From positions 1 to 14,474 of the forward strand of contig JBEKZI010000056.1 in assembly GCA_049510055.1 (NCBI GenBank): 14,474 nt of DNA, read 5' to 3'. Of the stretch, positions 14,293 to 14,474 are shown piece by piece; position 1 is the first letter of the stretch; each line of letters opens with the position of its first letter. Source of the stretch: JALHTV01 sp049510055. Its GTDB lineage: Bacteria; Planctomycetota; Phycisphaerae; SM23-33. The position numbers and the translations under genes are program-made. The notes under the pieces were generated by a model. The model was given only the letters and a program-made list of their open reading frames with translations, ran no database searches and was not told where the DNA came from.

Positions 14293-14474
14293 ATGCGCCG
14301 CATCTGGGCCGTAACGCGACAGACCTTCGCCCAGTGCCTGCGGATGAAGGTGGCCGCGGCCTTCATCATCCTGCTGGGCGTGACGCTGGCCATTTTGCCG
14401 GTGACGATGAAGGGTGACGGCACGCTGGCCGGGCGAATCCGCACGTTGCTTTCCTACGGCTGCGGCATGACGGC
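14293..14474 (+). CDS. ABC-2 type permease (N-terminal part, cut by the window edge)
   Basis: The first 60 codons of a plus-strand gene lie here; the rest is beyond the right edge. The protein begins MRRIWAVTRQTFAQCLRMKV, then a membrane helix (AAAFIILLGVTLAILPVTM). The R-x-x-x-x-T-F-x-x-x-x-R amphipathic start followed by a helix is usual for ABC-2 permeases and resembles the N-terminus of the permease at 6898-8295. AGGAG stands nine bases before the ATG, within the end of the ATPase gene, and only 2 bases separate the two genes, so translation is probably coupled. It is the direct membrane partner of the upstream ATPase. Family assignment rests on context and the short visible part. Confidence 0.75.
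   Translation, partial: MRRIWAVTRQTFAQCLRMKVAAAFIILLGVTLAILPVTMKGDGTLAGRIRTLLSYGCGMT

Overview
The window is GC-rich (roughly two thirds G+C by eye), densely coding and strongly biased to G/C in third codon positions, which is why many long antisense frames stay open. The gene content suggests a planctomycete, probably of the Phycisphaerae type: an McsA/McsB pair outside the Firmicutes, several HflK/HflC-like SPFH proteins next to an ABC exporter, and short CCTGCC-type palindromic repeats. This placement is inference from gene content; there is no rRNA marker here.

Left part (1-4668). A MarC-family membrane protein runs off the left edge on the minus strand, divergent from hemB (porphobilinogen synthase). 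hemB converges with a minus-strand cluster read from right to left: a PTPS/QueD-fold pterin enzyme with an altered active site, then mcsA, mcsB (overlapping by 4 bases) and an MFS transporter 17 bases further on. McsA/McsB form a protein-arginine phosphorylation module; the transporter is probably co-transcribed.

Middle (4865-8295). A P1B-type metal-transporting ATPase without an N-terminal metal-binding domain reads rightwards and converges with a minus-strand ABC-2 permease. Two abutting perfect palindromes fill the short gap between them; a related copy lies in the mcsA leader.

Right part (8460-14474). A plus-strand operon encodes three SPFH-domain membrane proteins in a row: a 768-residue HflK-like protein with a multi-spanning N-terminal domain, an HflC-like protein, and an HflK-like protein with a natural run of six histidines near its N-terminus. 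An ABC ATPase and the start of an ABC-2 permease follow (cut by the right edge). The divergent permease at 6898-8295 shares a 164-base intergenic region with this operon and resembles the truncated permease at its N-terminus. My main proposal is that SPFH proteins and ABC exporter work as one membrane system: a large HflK/HflC-type cage or microdomain organising an ABC-2 exporter. The substrate is unknown and ftsH, the classical HflKC partner, is not in the window.

Promoter-like TACAAT boxes occur upstream of hemB, the PTPS gene, mcsA and the minus-strand permease. Two of them sit so close to the start codon that leaderless mRNAs are likely. No tRNA, rRNA, CRISPR array, insertion sequence or integrase was seen, and no gene-free stretch exceeds about 200 bases.
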